From Pseudomonadota bacterium (GTDB taxonomy: Bacteria > Pseudomonadota > Alphaproteobacteria > Rhizobiales > Hyphomicrobiaceae): 45,516 nt of DNA. A program made the translations under genes and the position numbers. The notes beneath the pieces are model-generated. The model was not told the DNA's origin. It did not search any database and saw nothing but the letters and a program-made list of their open reading frames with translations. Shown here in pieces: positions 1-7,568 of the stretch. Each line of letters begins with the position of its first letter. The stretch's first letter is position 1. The stretch spans positions 1 through 45,516 of the forward strand of contig JAEZRM010000120.1 of assembly GCA_023412805.1 (NCBI GenBank), given 5' to 3'.

Positions 1-278
1 CGAGCCTCAGGCATCGCGATCAGCCCTGCCGCTTCGAGGTCCTCCGGCGCTGCGCTCAGGCCGCCCCCGTCGACCTCGTTGAATGCGGCGAGAACGCCGG
101 TCGAGATGTCGTTGATGATCACTTCCAGAAAGAGCTTCCGCACCTCGACAACGCTCTGATCCCCTCTCGCGCGAGGAATGGACGTCATCGACTGAGCAGT
201 TGCCGTCGAGATCCCCGCCATCGCGACCAGGACGACCGCTATGAGCCGCTCAACGACCAATGACCGGAATGTTTTCAT
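1..278 (-). CDS. Fimbrial outer-membrane usher, N-terminal part (cut by window edge)
   Basis: The reading frame starts with an ATG at 278 and runs off position 1, so only about 92 residues are visible. Residues 1-30 form a signal peptide (charged start MKTFRSLVVER, hydrophobic core, then STATAQS). The mature start contains VVEVRKLFLEVIIN followed by NEVDGGGLSAAPEDLEAAGL, which matches the usher N-terminal domain that receives chaperone-subunit complexes. Ushers form the outer-membrane pore through which pilus subunits are assembled. The start lies inside the end of the chaperone gene (29-base overlap), so the two are translationally coupled in one operon with the spore coat U gene. Together they resemble archaic (Csu-type) chaperone-usher systems. 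The rest of the gene, and any tip adhesin gene, lie outside the window. Confidence 0.82.
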   Translation of the reverse strand, partial: MKTFRSLVVERLIAVVLVAMAGISTATAQSMTSIPRARGDQSVVEVRKLFLEVIINDISTGVLAAFNEVDGGGLSAAPEDLEAAGLIAMPEA

Positions 279-963
279 CGATCACGCTCGCCTGGCTCTT
301 GGCCTTGAGCGTCACGACGGATGACGTCGGCCGCTGGCGGAGCGCGACCGGCCATTCCCTTCTTGCTCCGGCGAGCACGTAGCCGACGAGCCCCTTGCGA
401 CTGTAGAGCGCCGCGTTTCCCTGTAGAATGGAGAGGTTGGCGAGCTTGAGCCGGCTCCCACCGGTGTTCTCGGCGACAAGTTTCATCTCGCCTTTGACGT
501 TGGCCAGCCGCCACGACACTTTGGGTGTGGAAGCCTTGGCGTTTTTGAAGAACACGGGGATCGAATGGCGCGTGACGAGATTGATGGTGCCGGATCGGCG
601 GATGATGTTCGTCGGCAGCTCGTCAACGACGAGGCGATAGCTTTCCTCGCTCACAATCGGTGTCTTCGACACGCGGACGACGCGCACCATGTAATCGACG
701 TTGGGCGCGAGTCGCGTCGCCGGCGGGCTCGCAATCACCGCCGTGGTTGCCTCGTATCGATCGACTCCGCCTTCCTGAGTCCACCGGAAGACGCGGACCT
801 GCACATCCATTGGCCGATCCGCGTCATTCCGGAGCCTCAGCGTCGCGGAGTTTCGCGGCATGCTGAGATCCACTGTTATGGGCGAAACCCGGAGCGTCGC
901 CGCTCCCGCAGTCCCAGCCGACATGACCATGAGAGCCGTGAGACTCGTAAGTATCTTTCGCAT
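250..963 (-). CDS. Periplasmic pilus chaperone, PapD-like (Csu type)
   Basis: A 237-residue protein with a signal peptide of about 21 residues ending AGTAGA. The mature start LRVSPITVDLS and the later segment VNYMV/RVVRVSKTP-like strand, followed by SEESYRLVVDELP, match the first immunoglobulin fold of fimbrial chaperones. That fold donates a strand to unfolded subunits in the periplasm. The second half (INLVTRHSIPVFF onward) fits the usual two-domain layout, and the length is typical for the archaic family. It sits between a spore coat U subunit gene (22-base gap) and the usher (29-base overlap), which fixes its job as the dedicated chaperone for that subunit. I am confident of the family. 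The exact pilus type is inferred from the neighbours. Confidence 0.88.
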   Translation of the reverse strand: MRKILTSLTALMVMSAGTAGAATLRVSPITVDLSMPRNSATLRLRNDADRPMDVQVRVFRWTQEGGVDRYEATTAVIASPPATRLAPNVDYMVRVVRVSKTPIVSEESYRLVVDELPTNIIRRSGTINLVTRHSIPVFFKNAKASTPKVSWRLANVKGEMKLVAENTGGSRLKLANLSILQGNAALYSRKGLVGYVLAGARREWPVALRQRPTSSVVTLKAKSQASVIDENIPVIGR

Positions 964-985
964 GCGCGCAACTCACTGCTGGGGC

Positions 986-1489
986 TTAGTAGTGGACGAC
1001 AACCGAGACCGTGTCCGTGTACGCGCCGGGTGCGGGCGTTGTCTGCGTCGGCACGCGACCGTAGATCGTATGGGTCTGCGCCGTGCCGGTGCCGGCGCCG
1101 GTCACCGTGTTGTCTTCGAGCGTTTCCCCCCAGACCGTCTCATACTGGTCGTCGGAATAGAGCGAGTAGGTGATGGTCACGTCGTTCGGACCGGTCATCT
1201 GACGCTCGGTCACGGTTGCAGACGCGCCGTCGCCGGCGTCGAGCGCGATTTCATAGTCCGTGTCGACAGTGCAGGTGACGTCAACCGAGCCCTCGGCATC
1301 GATGTTGGCGGAAATCGCGCCCGTGCTGCCGAAGGCAACGGGCACGATGGTGCCGACCGAGCACTCATCGGTGATGGTGATCGAGACGCCAAGGTTCGCC
1401 GGCGTCGTGGTGGACTGCGCATGAGCTGCACCCGCCAGGATTACAGGCATAGCAAACAGGGCCAGTGCGGCCCCAAACGAACGCTTCAT
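986..1489 (-). CDS. Spore coat U (SCPU) domain protein, probable pilus subunit
   Basis: A 167-residue secreted protein. Residues 1-24 are a signal peptide (MKRSFGAALALF, cut near AGAAHA). The mature protein starts with a strand-rich segment (NLGVSITITDECSVG), has a probable disulfide pair (Cys in DECSVG and in DVTCTV), and ends GAYTDTVSVVVHY. This end is typical of SCPU proteins, where the C-terminal strand pairs with the chaperone. Despite the family name, these are pilin-like subunits in Gram-negative bacteria. A GGA-containing Shine-Dalgarno sequence (AAAGGAACT) precedes the ATG. It is the first gene of the chaperone-usher operon running toward the left edge. The pilus probably serves surface attachment or biofilm formation, which is inferred from the family and not shown here. 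Confidence 0.87.
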   Translation of the reverse strand: MKRSFGAALALFAMPVILAGAAHAQSTTTPANLGVSITITDECSVGTIVPVAFGSTGAISANIDAEGSVDVTCTVDTDYEIALDAGDGASATVTERQMTGPNDVTITYSLYSDDQYETVWGETLEDNTVTGAGTGTAQTHTIYGRVPTQTTPAPGAYTDTVSVVVHY

Positions 1490-1751
1490 TTGGAGAGTTC
1501 CTTTCGGTTCGATGGCAATTCAGCCGCGCCAAGCGACGAAAGCTCCCGGCCCCCCGGTCCACCCCGCACTCAGATACAGGCCCTGCACGGCACAACCAGA
1601 GGTTATTGATTCGCGCGAGCACTGCAACTTTTAATTGATATTTTTCCCGAGAACACGCGCAGGCTGTGGAATTCCCGGCTGAGTCGAGAAGGCGTTGGTC
1701 GCGGCAGATGTGCCCGACGGGTGTGGAAGGATGCAGGTCGATCTAGTGGCT

Positions 1752-2891
1752 CTACGCCGGCAACGCGACCTCGCGTTCGAGGAACGCCGCGACATCCTCC
1801 GCCTCCACCTCGCGCGTGACGAAGGCGTCGCCGATCCCGCGCATGAGGATGAAGGTCAGCCGGCCCGACTGAACTTTCTTGTCCTGCTGCATGAGCGCGA
1901 AGAGCACTTTCGGATCGGGCCGATCGGCGCCGGGAATATGCGCGACGCGCGTCGGCAGGCCTACGGCGCGCAGATGTTTCTCGGCGCGCGCGGCAGTTCC
2001 CACAGGGCAAAGCCCGCGCTCCTCGGAGAAGCGCGCGGCCTGCGCCATGCCGATGGCGACAGCCTCGCCGTGCAGGAGGCGGCTCGAATATCCGGCCCAG
2101 GCTTCGAGCGCGTGGCCGAAGGTATGGCCGAGGTTGAGAAGCATACGATCGCCGGTCTCGGTCTCGTCGCGCTCGACGATGCGCGCCTTGGCGGCGATCG
2201 AGATTTCGATGGCCTCTGTCAGCGTCGCGGGATCATTGCCGAAGAGGCGCTGCCAGTTCTGCTCCAGCCATCCGAAGAAGCGCGCATCACCCAGCAGTCC
2301 GTACTTCGCGACCTCGGCATAACCGGCGCGCATCTCGCGGAGGGGCAGCGTCGAAAGTACCTTCGTATCCGCGAGAACGAGGCTCGGCTGATGAAAGGCA
2401 CCAATGAGGTTCTTCCCCTGAGGCGTGTTGATGCCGGTCTTGCCGCCGACGCTGCTGTCGACCTGCGCGAGCAGGCTCGTCGGAATCTGCACGAAGCGCA
2501 CGCCGCGCCGCAGGATCGAGGCCGCGAAGCCGGCGAGATCGCCGATGACGCCGCCACCAAGCGCAATAACGAGATCGCCGCGCTCGAGCTTCAGCGACAG
2601 CAGGTCCTCGCTCAGGCGGCCGAGCTCGGCGAAGCATTTCGTGCTCTCGCCGGGCGGCATGATGACCGTGCCGAGATGGCGATCGAACGTGCGGAGCGAA
2701 GTTTCGAGCGTCGCGAGGTGCTGCTTCGCCACGTTCTCGTCCGTCACGATAGCCGCGCGCGCCTTGCCGAAGCGCGATACGACCATGTCGCCCGCCCGCG
2801 CGATGAGATCGCCCCCGATGAGCACGTCGTAGGCGCGCGTACCCAGATCGACGTGCACGACCCGCTCGGCCGACACCTCAGGGCTCGCCAT
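1752..2891 (-). CDS. aroB: 3-dehydroquinate synthase
   Basis: AroB converts DAHP to 3-dehydroquinate, the second step of the shikimate pathway, using NAD and a divalent metal. The chosen start gives 379 residues beginning MASPEVSAERVVHVDLG. An in-frame extension to 3017 has arginine-rich out-of-family sequence and is rejected. Visible landmarks are the NAD-binding ALGGGVIGDLAGF, the active-site loop TSLLAQVDSSVGGKTGIN, the metal-binding LNLGHTFGHALE, and the LHGEAVAIGM segment. The gene starts 14 bases inside the end of aroK on the same strand, so the two are translationally coupled, which is the usual alphaproteobacterial arrangement. The pilus operon follows downstream after about 260 bases and is probably a separate unit. 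Confidence 0.96.
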   Translation of the reverse strand: MASPEVSAERVVHVDLGTRAYDVLIGGDLIARAGDMVVSRFGKARAAIVTDENVAKQHLATLETSLRTFDRHLGTVIMPPGESTKCFAELGRLSEDLLSLKLERGDLVIALGGGVIGDLAGFAASILRRGVRFVQIPTSLLAQVDSSVGGKTGINTPQGKNLIGAFHQPSLVLADTKVLSTLPLREMRAGYAEVAKYGLLGDARFFGWLEQNWQRLFGNDPATLTEAIEISIAAKARIVERDETETGDRMLLNLGHTFGHALEAWAGYSSRLLHGEAVAIGMAQAARFSEERGLCPVGTAARAEKHLRAVGLPTRVAHIPGADRPDPKVLFALMQQDKKVQSGRLTFILMRGIGDAFVTREVEAEDVAAFLEREVALPA

Positions 2892-3510
2892 GGACAACTC
2901 CACTGGTGGCTTTGCTCTTGGGCCAGTCGGGCTGCGAGAGCAGAGCCGCAATAATCTCGTTGACGATAAGCTCGTGCGTCGTGTCCCGGCTCTCGATGGT
3001 GATGTCGGCCTCCGCATAGATAGGGTAGCGCTGCTCCATGAGCTTCCTCATGACAGCCGTCGGATCGTCGGCCTTGAGCAACGGACGGTTGTCGCGCTTG
3101 GCAACGCGCCGCATGAGCACGTCGAGCTCGGCGCGCAACCAGATGCTGATGCCCGCCGCCTTGATCGCGGCGCGCGTTTCCTCATTCATGAAAGCACCGC
3201 CGCCAGTCGCCAAGACCTGGGGGCCAGAGGCGAGCAGCCGCTTGATGACCTTGCGCTCGCCCTCGCGGAAGTACGCCTCGCCGTGGTCGGCGAAGATCTC
3301 CGGGATAGTCTTGACGGCGGCGCGCTCGATCTCGTCATCAGCATCGGCAAAGGAAAGCCCCAGCGCGGTCGCGAGCCGGCGGCCGATGGAAGACTTGCCG
3401 CAGCCCATGAGGCCGACCATGACGATCGAGCGCGCACCGAGCTTCTCTCGCACTTGCTGAGCGCGTGCGAGGAACTCGCCCCGGTCCCGCTTTTTCCAGC
3501 CGAATCGCAT
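2878..3510 (-). CDS. aroK: Shikimate kinase
   Basis: A 210-residue kinase that phosphorylates shikimate at the 3-hydroxyl using ATP. The Walker A motif GLMGCGKSS lies at residues 33-41, the substrate-binding aspartates are in FADADDEIE (about 54-62), GGGAF is near 102, and the lid region holds RDNRPLL. The N-terminal extension of about 25 residues (RFGWKKRDRGEFLARAQQV) before the core is common in rhizobial AroK proteins. The gene overlaps aroB by 14 bases. Upstream, an approximately 250-base divergent region separates it from a small membrane-protein gene on the other strand. Confidence 0.95.
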   Translation of the reverse strand: MRFGWKKRDRGEFLARAQQVREKLGARSIVMVGLMGCGKSSIGRRLATALGLSFADADDEIERAAVKTIPEIFADHGEAYFREGERKVIKRLLASGPQVLATGGGAFMNEETRAAIKAAGISIWLRAELDVLMRRVAKRDNRPLLKADDPTAVMRKLMEQRYPIYAEADITIESRDTTHELIVNEIIAALLSQPDWPKSKATSGVVHGEP

Positions 3511-3761
3511 TATCGCCGGGCTCCGCGTGTTTCCCTGGCGGCTGCCGCGGCCGCGTGCTTTCTTCTCTCAAGCGGCGCCTGCGAACAGGCAGCCGTCCTG
3601 AACCATCTCATGGTCCGCAATCCATTGAATTGCAACACGGGATCCCCTGCAAGCACGGGAATAAGTCCGGGGGCAGCAGGCCCTCAGCCTTGGCAGCGGT
3701 GCCAGGGGCGCCATAATAGCGCCAACTGGCGGTCCTATCCGCACAATGTACAGGACTTACG

Positions 3762-3908
3762 ATGCCTAGTCTTTTCAGGTTCTTGATGGTGATTGCCGTG
3801 CTGTCGGCTGCGACGGCGGGGGGCCTTTACGTGCTATCGGAATTCTTCGAGCCCGATTCTCGGGAAATCTCGCAGCCCGTATCCGGCGTGAAAGTTCGGC
3901 GTGATTAG
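3762..3908 (+). CDS. 48-residue single-pass membrane protein, unknown function
   Basis: A short frame starting ATG at 3762 and ending TAG. The protein is MPSLFRFLMVIAVLSAATAG, then a short hydrophobic run GLYVLSEFFEP, then a polar tail ending KVRRD. From memory, Hyphomicrobiales genomes often carry a very similar tiny protein (beginning MPSLFRFL and containing an FxEP segment) beside aroK or xerD, sometimes mislabelled histidine kinase. The retained MPSLFRFL start and EP motif here support a real gene. Topology is probably one N-terminal transmembrane helix with a periplasmic tail. Twelve bases separate it from the next gene, which suggests co-transcription. Function is unknown. Confidence 0.72.
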   Translation: MPSLFRFLMVIAVLSAATAGGLYVLSEFFEPDSREISQPVSGVKVRRD

Positions 3909-3920
3909 GTATACCCCGTG

Positions 3921-5963
3921 ATGGCCAGATCGCCCTCCAAGTCGACGAAACGGGTGACGGCCATGCTACTTACCGCGACTCTCGCGACCTGCGGCGTGCT
4001 TTCCGGTGTCGGACCATCGGCGGCGCAGGACACGTGGATGCTCTTCCAGAAAAAGGAACGCCCCGGGCGCGGCGGCATCGATAGCTCCGGTGTTCGCGAA
4101 GGTGATCGTCCGCTCGAGCCCCCGGGTGGATCGAGGGTCGCCCCTCGCTCTCGCGGCGACGAACCTCAAGGCTATGAGGCCAACCCTCGGGCGCCCCGGA
4201 GCGCTGCGCCCGTCGCGGTCGAACGACAGGAACTCGCGCCACTTGCCGACCCGGAGCCAGAAGCGCCCCTTGCCTCGACGCCCTTCTCAACATCACCATC
4301 ATCAGCATGGGATACGCGCACGACACCCATTCCTGACGACCGTTTTGACGATCGCGGTTTTCTTCCCAGCCCCCGCCGTGATCGTGAGGGCAGACTCGCG
4401 CCCCCGCGCCCGCCCGCTCAGCCCCCCGCGCCCCAGAGAGCACCTGCGCCGCTTCCGCCACCAGTAAACGCAACGCCTCGCCCCACGCTCGACGGTCTTG
4501 CCAGCATCGCACCGAAGACGCTTACGGAGATTGTCGACAGCGTCGAGCTGCCGCCCAAATCGGCGGCCATGGCGGCACTCTGGCCCGAACCGTGGAGGGC
4601 GGCCAGCGCCGCTGCACCGCCAGCCTTCGAGACCATCCGCCTCGAGGCCCTGCGGCGCGCGGGCGCCATCGATGCCTTGAAAACTGTGCTCGCACGGACG
4701 AGCACGCCGAGCGATCCCGCACTCGCGATCACCGTTCTGCGCGCCCAGATTCTCGCCGGCAATCGCGAGGCCGGGTGTGCACTTGCCGGTGACGCCATTC
4801 GGAACCGGGCGTCGCTTCCGGTCGAAGCCCGCCGCGATGCGCTACTCGCCGCCGGGTATTGTGCCATGTCGGGTGGCAATGCCGACGCCGGCAAGCTTAC
4901 GGCCGACCTTATGCTGAGCGAGAATATTGATGCGCCCTTCGCGCGCGCGGTGCTCGAAGGCGCAGGCGCGGGTGGTAAAGCACCGCCAGCCCTCCCGTCC
5001 TCGGTCGGCGTGCTCGACTATCGCATCGCCGAGATCGCGGGCGTCGTGTGGCCGAGCACGCTGATCGATCGCGCGGAGCCGGCCGTACTCGCGCTCCTCG
5101 CGACATCGCAGAACATCGATCCAAGTCTCAGGGTACTTGCGGCGGAGCGGGCCGCACGGCTCGCGCTACTCCCCGTGGAAACTCTCGCCGCACAGTACCG
5201 CGATCTGCCTCAGGCCCCGGGCGAGCTGGCCGATCCGCTCGCGAGCAAGCAGACAGGCGCCATGCGGCGCGCTCTACTGCTGCAGGCCGCCGACGCGGAA
5301 GCGGCGCCGGATCGCAAGGCCCGCCTGCTCGCTGCCCTGATGGAGGATGCGGGCAAGGCCGGCCTCAGGACCGCGGTTGCACGCACGCTCGGTCCGACGA
5401 TCGAACGCATGCGCCCAGCTCCAGACGTCACCTGGTTCGCAGACACGGCGGTTGAAATCCTCGTGCAGTCGCGCCGCGGCGATGCCGTCGAGGCGTGGGC
5501 CGGCCTCACACGCGACCTCGATCACTGGCGTGTGCTTGGTGCGCTCGCCAGCGACACCGCCATGCCGACAGGCGGTGCGCTCGCCAGCCTCGAGAGGATC
5601 GCGCAAGCGGGTCGGCTCGAAGCGCCGCAGCTCCACCGTATCGTGACCGTACTCGATGCTCTCGATGTGCAGATGCCGATCCCGCTTTGGGAAGCAGCCA
5701 GCCGCACGCCTCAGCCGACGGATGGACATCTCCCTGCAACCGGCGTTCTCGGCGAGCTGAAAGCGGCGAGCGACAAGCGCGACGGTGGCTTGACCATCGT
5801 GCGTGCCGCCCAGGCCATGGGGCCGGCCAGCGCAGCCGACGTCAACCTGCTGACACTCGGAGATGTCATCCGCGCGCTGAAGAATGCGGGCTTCACTCGT
5901 GAAGCCCGCGCGCTCGGCATCGAGGCGCTGATCGAGAAGTGGCCGACGGCGGCGGGACGTTGA
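3921..5963 (+). CDS. Exported protein with proline-rich linker and helical C-terminal domain, unknown function
   Basis: A 680-residue protein starting at the ATG at 3921 (a GTG lies one codon upstream). Residues 1-36 look like a signal peptide (SPSKSTKRVTAMLLTATLAT, then GPSAAQD). Residues about 40-190 are low complexity and rich in Pro, Arg, Ser and Ala (for example APPRPPAQPPAPQRAPAPLP). From about residue 195 to the end the sequence is ordered and alanine/leucine rich, consistent with a helical-repeat solenoid (TPR or HEAT-like), but I see no named motif or catalytic signature. It follows the 48-residue membrane protein by 12 bases, so the pair may act together in the envelope. I do not recognise the family. 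A perfect hairpin sequence sits in its last coding stretch (5886-5909). Confidence 0.8.
   Translation: MARSPSKSTKRVTAMLLTATLATCGVLSGVGPSAAQDTWMLFQKKERPGRGGIDSSGVREGDRPLEPPGGSRVAPRSRGDEPQGYEANPRAPRSAAPVAVERQELAPLADPEPEAPLASTPFSTSPSSAWDTRTTPIPDDRFDDRGFLPSPRRDREGRLAPPRPPAQPPAPQRAPAPLPPPVNATPRPTLDGLASIAPKTLTEIVDSVELPPKSAAMAALWPEPWRAASAAAPPAFETIRLEALRRAGAIDALKTVLARTSTPSDPALAITVLRAQILAGNREAGCALAGDAIRNRASLPVEARRDALLAAGYCAMSGGNADAGKLTADLMLSENIDAPFARAVLEGAGAGGKAPPALPSSVGVLDYRIAEIAGVVWPSTLIDRAEPAVLALLATSQNIDPSLRVLAAERAARLALLPVETLAAQYRDLPQAPGELADPLASKQTGAMRRALLLQAADAEAAPDRKARLLAALMEDAGKAGLRTAVARTLGPTIERMRPAPDVTWFADTAVEILVQSRRGDAVEAWAGLTRDLDHWRVLGALASDTAMPTGGALASLERIAQAGRLEAPQLHRIVTVLDALDVQMPIPLWEAASRTPQPTDGHLPATGVLGELKAASDKRDGGLTIVRAAQAMGPASAADVNLLTLGDVIRALKNAGFTREARALGIEALIEKWPTAAGR
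5886..5909. repeat. Perfect 10-bp inverted repeat inside the end of a gene
   Basis: GCGGGCTTCA and TGAAGCCCGC flank a CTCG loop. The repeat lies within the last 80 bases of the exported-protein gene and just beyond the 3' end of the convergent MarR gene. Read on the minus strand it is followed by ATTCTTC, so it may act as the terminator for the MarR transcript while also encoding protein on the other strand. That role is inference. Confidence 0.5.
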
Positions 5964-5968
5964 ACCGG

Positions 5969-6457
5969 CTATTCCGCCGCCAGCAACCCGCGATCCATAC
6001 CAGCCGAGTTGCCCGTAGGCGCCATGGTCGCAATCCGGCTGAGCGCGTCGACGAAACTCCCGCGCGCCCCTTCGGGTAACACACCGAGCAGCATCTGATC
6101 GACCTCGGCGGCACGCGTGCGGAAGCTCTCGAGCAGCGTCCGCCCCTCGTCGGTCAGTCGCAGAACATTGGAGCGCGCGTCGTGACGTGCGCGACGGCGG
6201 GCGAGAAGGCCTTTTCGCATCAAGCGCCGTACGAGATCGGCAGTCGTCGAACGATCGATCCCGGTCGCGTCGACCAGGCCGACTTGGTTCGTGCCCTCGC
6301 GCTCACCGACGATCACCAGCACCGCGAGCTGGCGCGGCGTCAAACCGGTGTCGGCGAAAGCCGCCGCAAAGGCCTCGTCGGCCGCCTGTTGTGCCCGATG
6401 CAATAAATGCAGTACGCAGCCATTCAAATCAAATCCAGTCGAAGTATTCTGGTCCAC
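5969..6457 (-). CDS. MarR-family transcriptional regulator
   Basis: A 162-residue winged-helix regulator. The N-terminal dimerisation helices (LHLLHRAQQAADEAFAAAF) are followed by LTPRQLAVLVIVGE, the recognition helix region GIDRSTTADLVRRLMRKGLL, and the wing RRRARHDARSNVLRLTDEG, all typical of MarR proteins. Members repress nearby genes and are usually released by small aromatic ligands or oxidants. It is divergent from a LysR gene across a 165-base region that holds a palindrome. It converges on the exported-protein gene with only 5 bases between the stop codons. No efflux pump or enzyme gene is adjacent, so the target is not obvious. Confidence 0.9.
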   Translation of the reverse strand: MDQNTSTGFDLNGCVLHLLHRAQQAADEAFAAAFADTGLTPRQLAVLVIVGEREGTNQVGLVDATGIDRSTTADLVRRLMRKGLLARRRARHDARSNVLRLTDEGRTLLESFRTRAAEVDQMLLGVLPEGARGSFVDALSRIATMAPTGNSAGMDRGLLAAE

Positions 6458-6586
6458 GGCGCGCCCATCCCTTTAGCTCGACAATCGCTGATCAGACTTG
6501 CAGCCGGGCTCAGCGAACCCAAAACTCGCAATAGATCGGATGCCTACATCGCAAGTATCGTGATCATCCGGCGGGTGAGTTTGACT

Positions 6587-6596
6587 GTTGATCAAC
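6587..6596. promoter_or_regulatory. Palindrome GTTGATCAAC in the MarR/LysR divergent promoter
   Basis: A perfect 10-base palindrome immediately follows a TTGACT hexamer (6581-6586), 26 bases before the LysR start codon. Both MarR and LysR proteins bind short inverted repeats in their own promoters, so this is a plausible operator. I do not see a convincing -10 element at the right distance, so the promoter assignment is weak. Confidence 0.35.
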
Positions 6597-6622
6597 GATC
6601 GGCAATCCCCTAAATTTTGGCC

Positions 6623-7516
6623 ATGGCTGTTAAAAAACGCACAGCATATCCGGACTGGGAAGATGTGCATTTCTTCCTAGAATTGGCCCGACTGGGGAGC
6701 CTTTCGGCTGCTGCGCGGGCTCTCGGTGTGACACATGCGACCGTGGGCAGACGAATTGCATCACTCGAGACGGTGCTCCGTGTACAGCTATTCGACCGCC
6801 ACGACGGCCGATTCGCATTGACTGCCGAGGGTGAACGGGCTGCCGCCGCCGCTGTCGCCATGTCCGATGGCGCTCAATCGATCCGGCGGCTCGCCGCGGG
6901 ACCGGCCGACGCTGTCGTCGGCAAGGTGCGCCTGACCGCAACCGAGATCTTCGGCTCGTACTTTCTCATGTCCCGGATGCGGGAACTGATGCAGCAGAAC
7001 CCCGGCCTCGAGATCGAGCTGGTGATCAGCAGCCGGAACTTGAGCCTCACGCGGCGTGACGTCGATCTCGCGATCCGCCATTCGCGCCCCGAGAGCGGCA
7101 ACCTCATTGCGCGGAAGATCGCCGACTACGCCAGCTACCTCTATGCCGACCGCCGATACATCCAGTCGCACGGAGATGGCCCGCTGGATTTCATCGGCTT
7201 CGCCGATGATGTCGCGCATCTGGAAGCGGCCAAGTACTCAGAACGCGCAGCCGGCAACGCCCACCGCATTTCGCTGAAAGTGAATACCTTGTTCGCGCGC
7301 CTCGCCGCCGCGCGCGCCGGCCTCGGCGTTGGCCTCATCCCTAAATTCGTCGCGCACCAGTATCCCGATCTGGTAGCCGTCGATGTCGGCGCCGAGCCCC
7401 TCATCCGCGAATTGTGGCTCGTCGCGCATCCCGACGTGCGGGCCATCGAGCGCATCCGCGTGACCTTCGACTATATCGCCGATGCCGTGGTCGGCGCCCG
7501 CGACATCCTTAGGTAG
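6623..7516 (+). CDS. LysR-family transcriptional regulator
   Basis: A 297-residue regulator starting at the ATG at 6623 (a TTG two codons upstream is less likely). The N-terminal helix-turn-helix is clear: DVHFFLELARLGSLSAAARA, then LGVTHATVGRRIASLE. The effector-binding domain begins about residue 90 (GKVRLTATEIFGSYFL) and contains RRDVDLAIRHSRPESGNL and RAGLGVGLIPKFVA. The opening PDWEDVHFFLEL resembles the LysR group annotated as acting on nearby enzymes or on themselves. It is divergent from the MarR gene. The only downstream neighbour is a convergent solute-binding protein, so the regulated gene cannot be named. Confidence 0.92.
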   Translation: MAVKKRTAYPDWEDVHFFLELARLGSLSAAARALGVTHATVGRRIASLETVLRVQLFDRHDGRFALTAEGERAAAAAVAMSDGAQSIRRLAAGPADAVVGKVRLTATEIFGSYFLMSRMRELMQQNPGLEIELVISSRNLSLTRRDVDLAIRHSRPESGNLIARKIADYASYLYADRRYIQSHGDGPLDFIGFADDVAHLEAAKYSERAAGNAHRISLKVNTLFARLAAARAGLGVGLIPKFVAHQYPDLVAVDVGAEPLIRELWLVAHPDVRAIERIRVTFDYIADAVVGARDILR

Positions 7517-7530
7517 GCGCGTCGAACGCC

Positions 7531-7557
7531 CGCCGCACCACTTGAAGCGGTGCGGCG
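7531..7557. terminator. Hairpin between convergent LysR and solute-binding protein genes
   Basis: CGCCGCACC (7531-7539) and GGTGCGGCG (7549-7557) form a perfect 9-bp stem with a 9-base loop. It lies in the 52-base gap between two convergent stop codons, so it probably ends transcription from both sides. No long T-run follows. Confidence 0.55.
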
Positions 7558-7568
7558 CTCCCCGATGA

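Noticed and set aside
1695..2954. 419-codon plus-strand frame opposite aroB
   Set aside because: Antisense shadow of aroB with low-complexity Ala/Arg sequence; no ribosome site.
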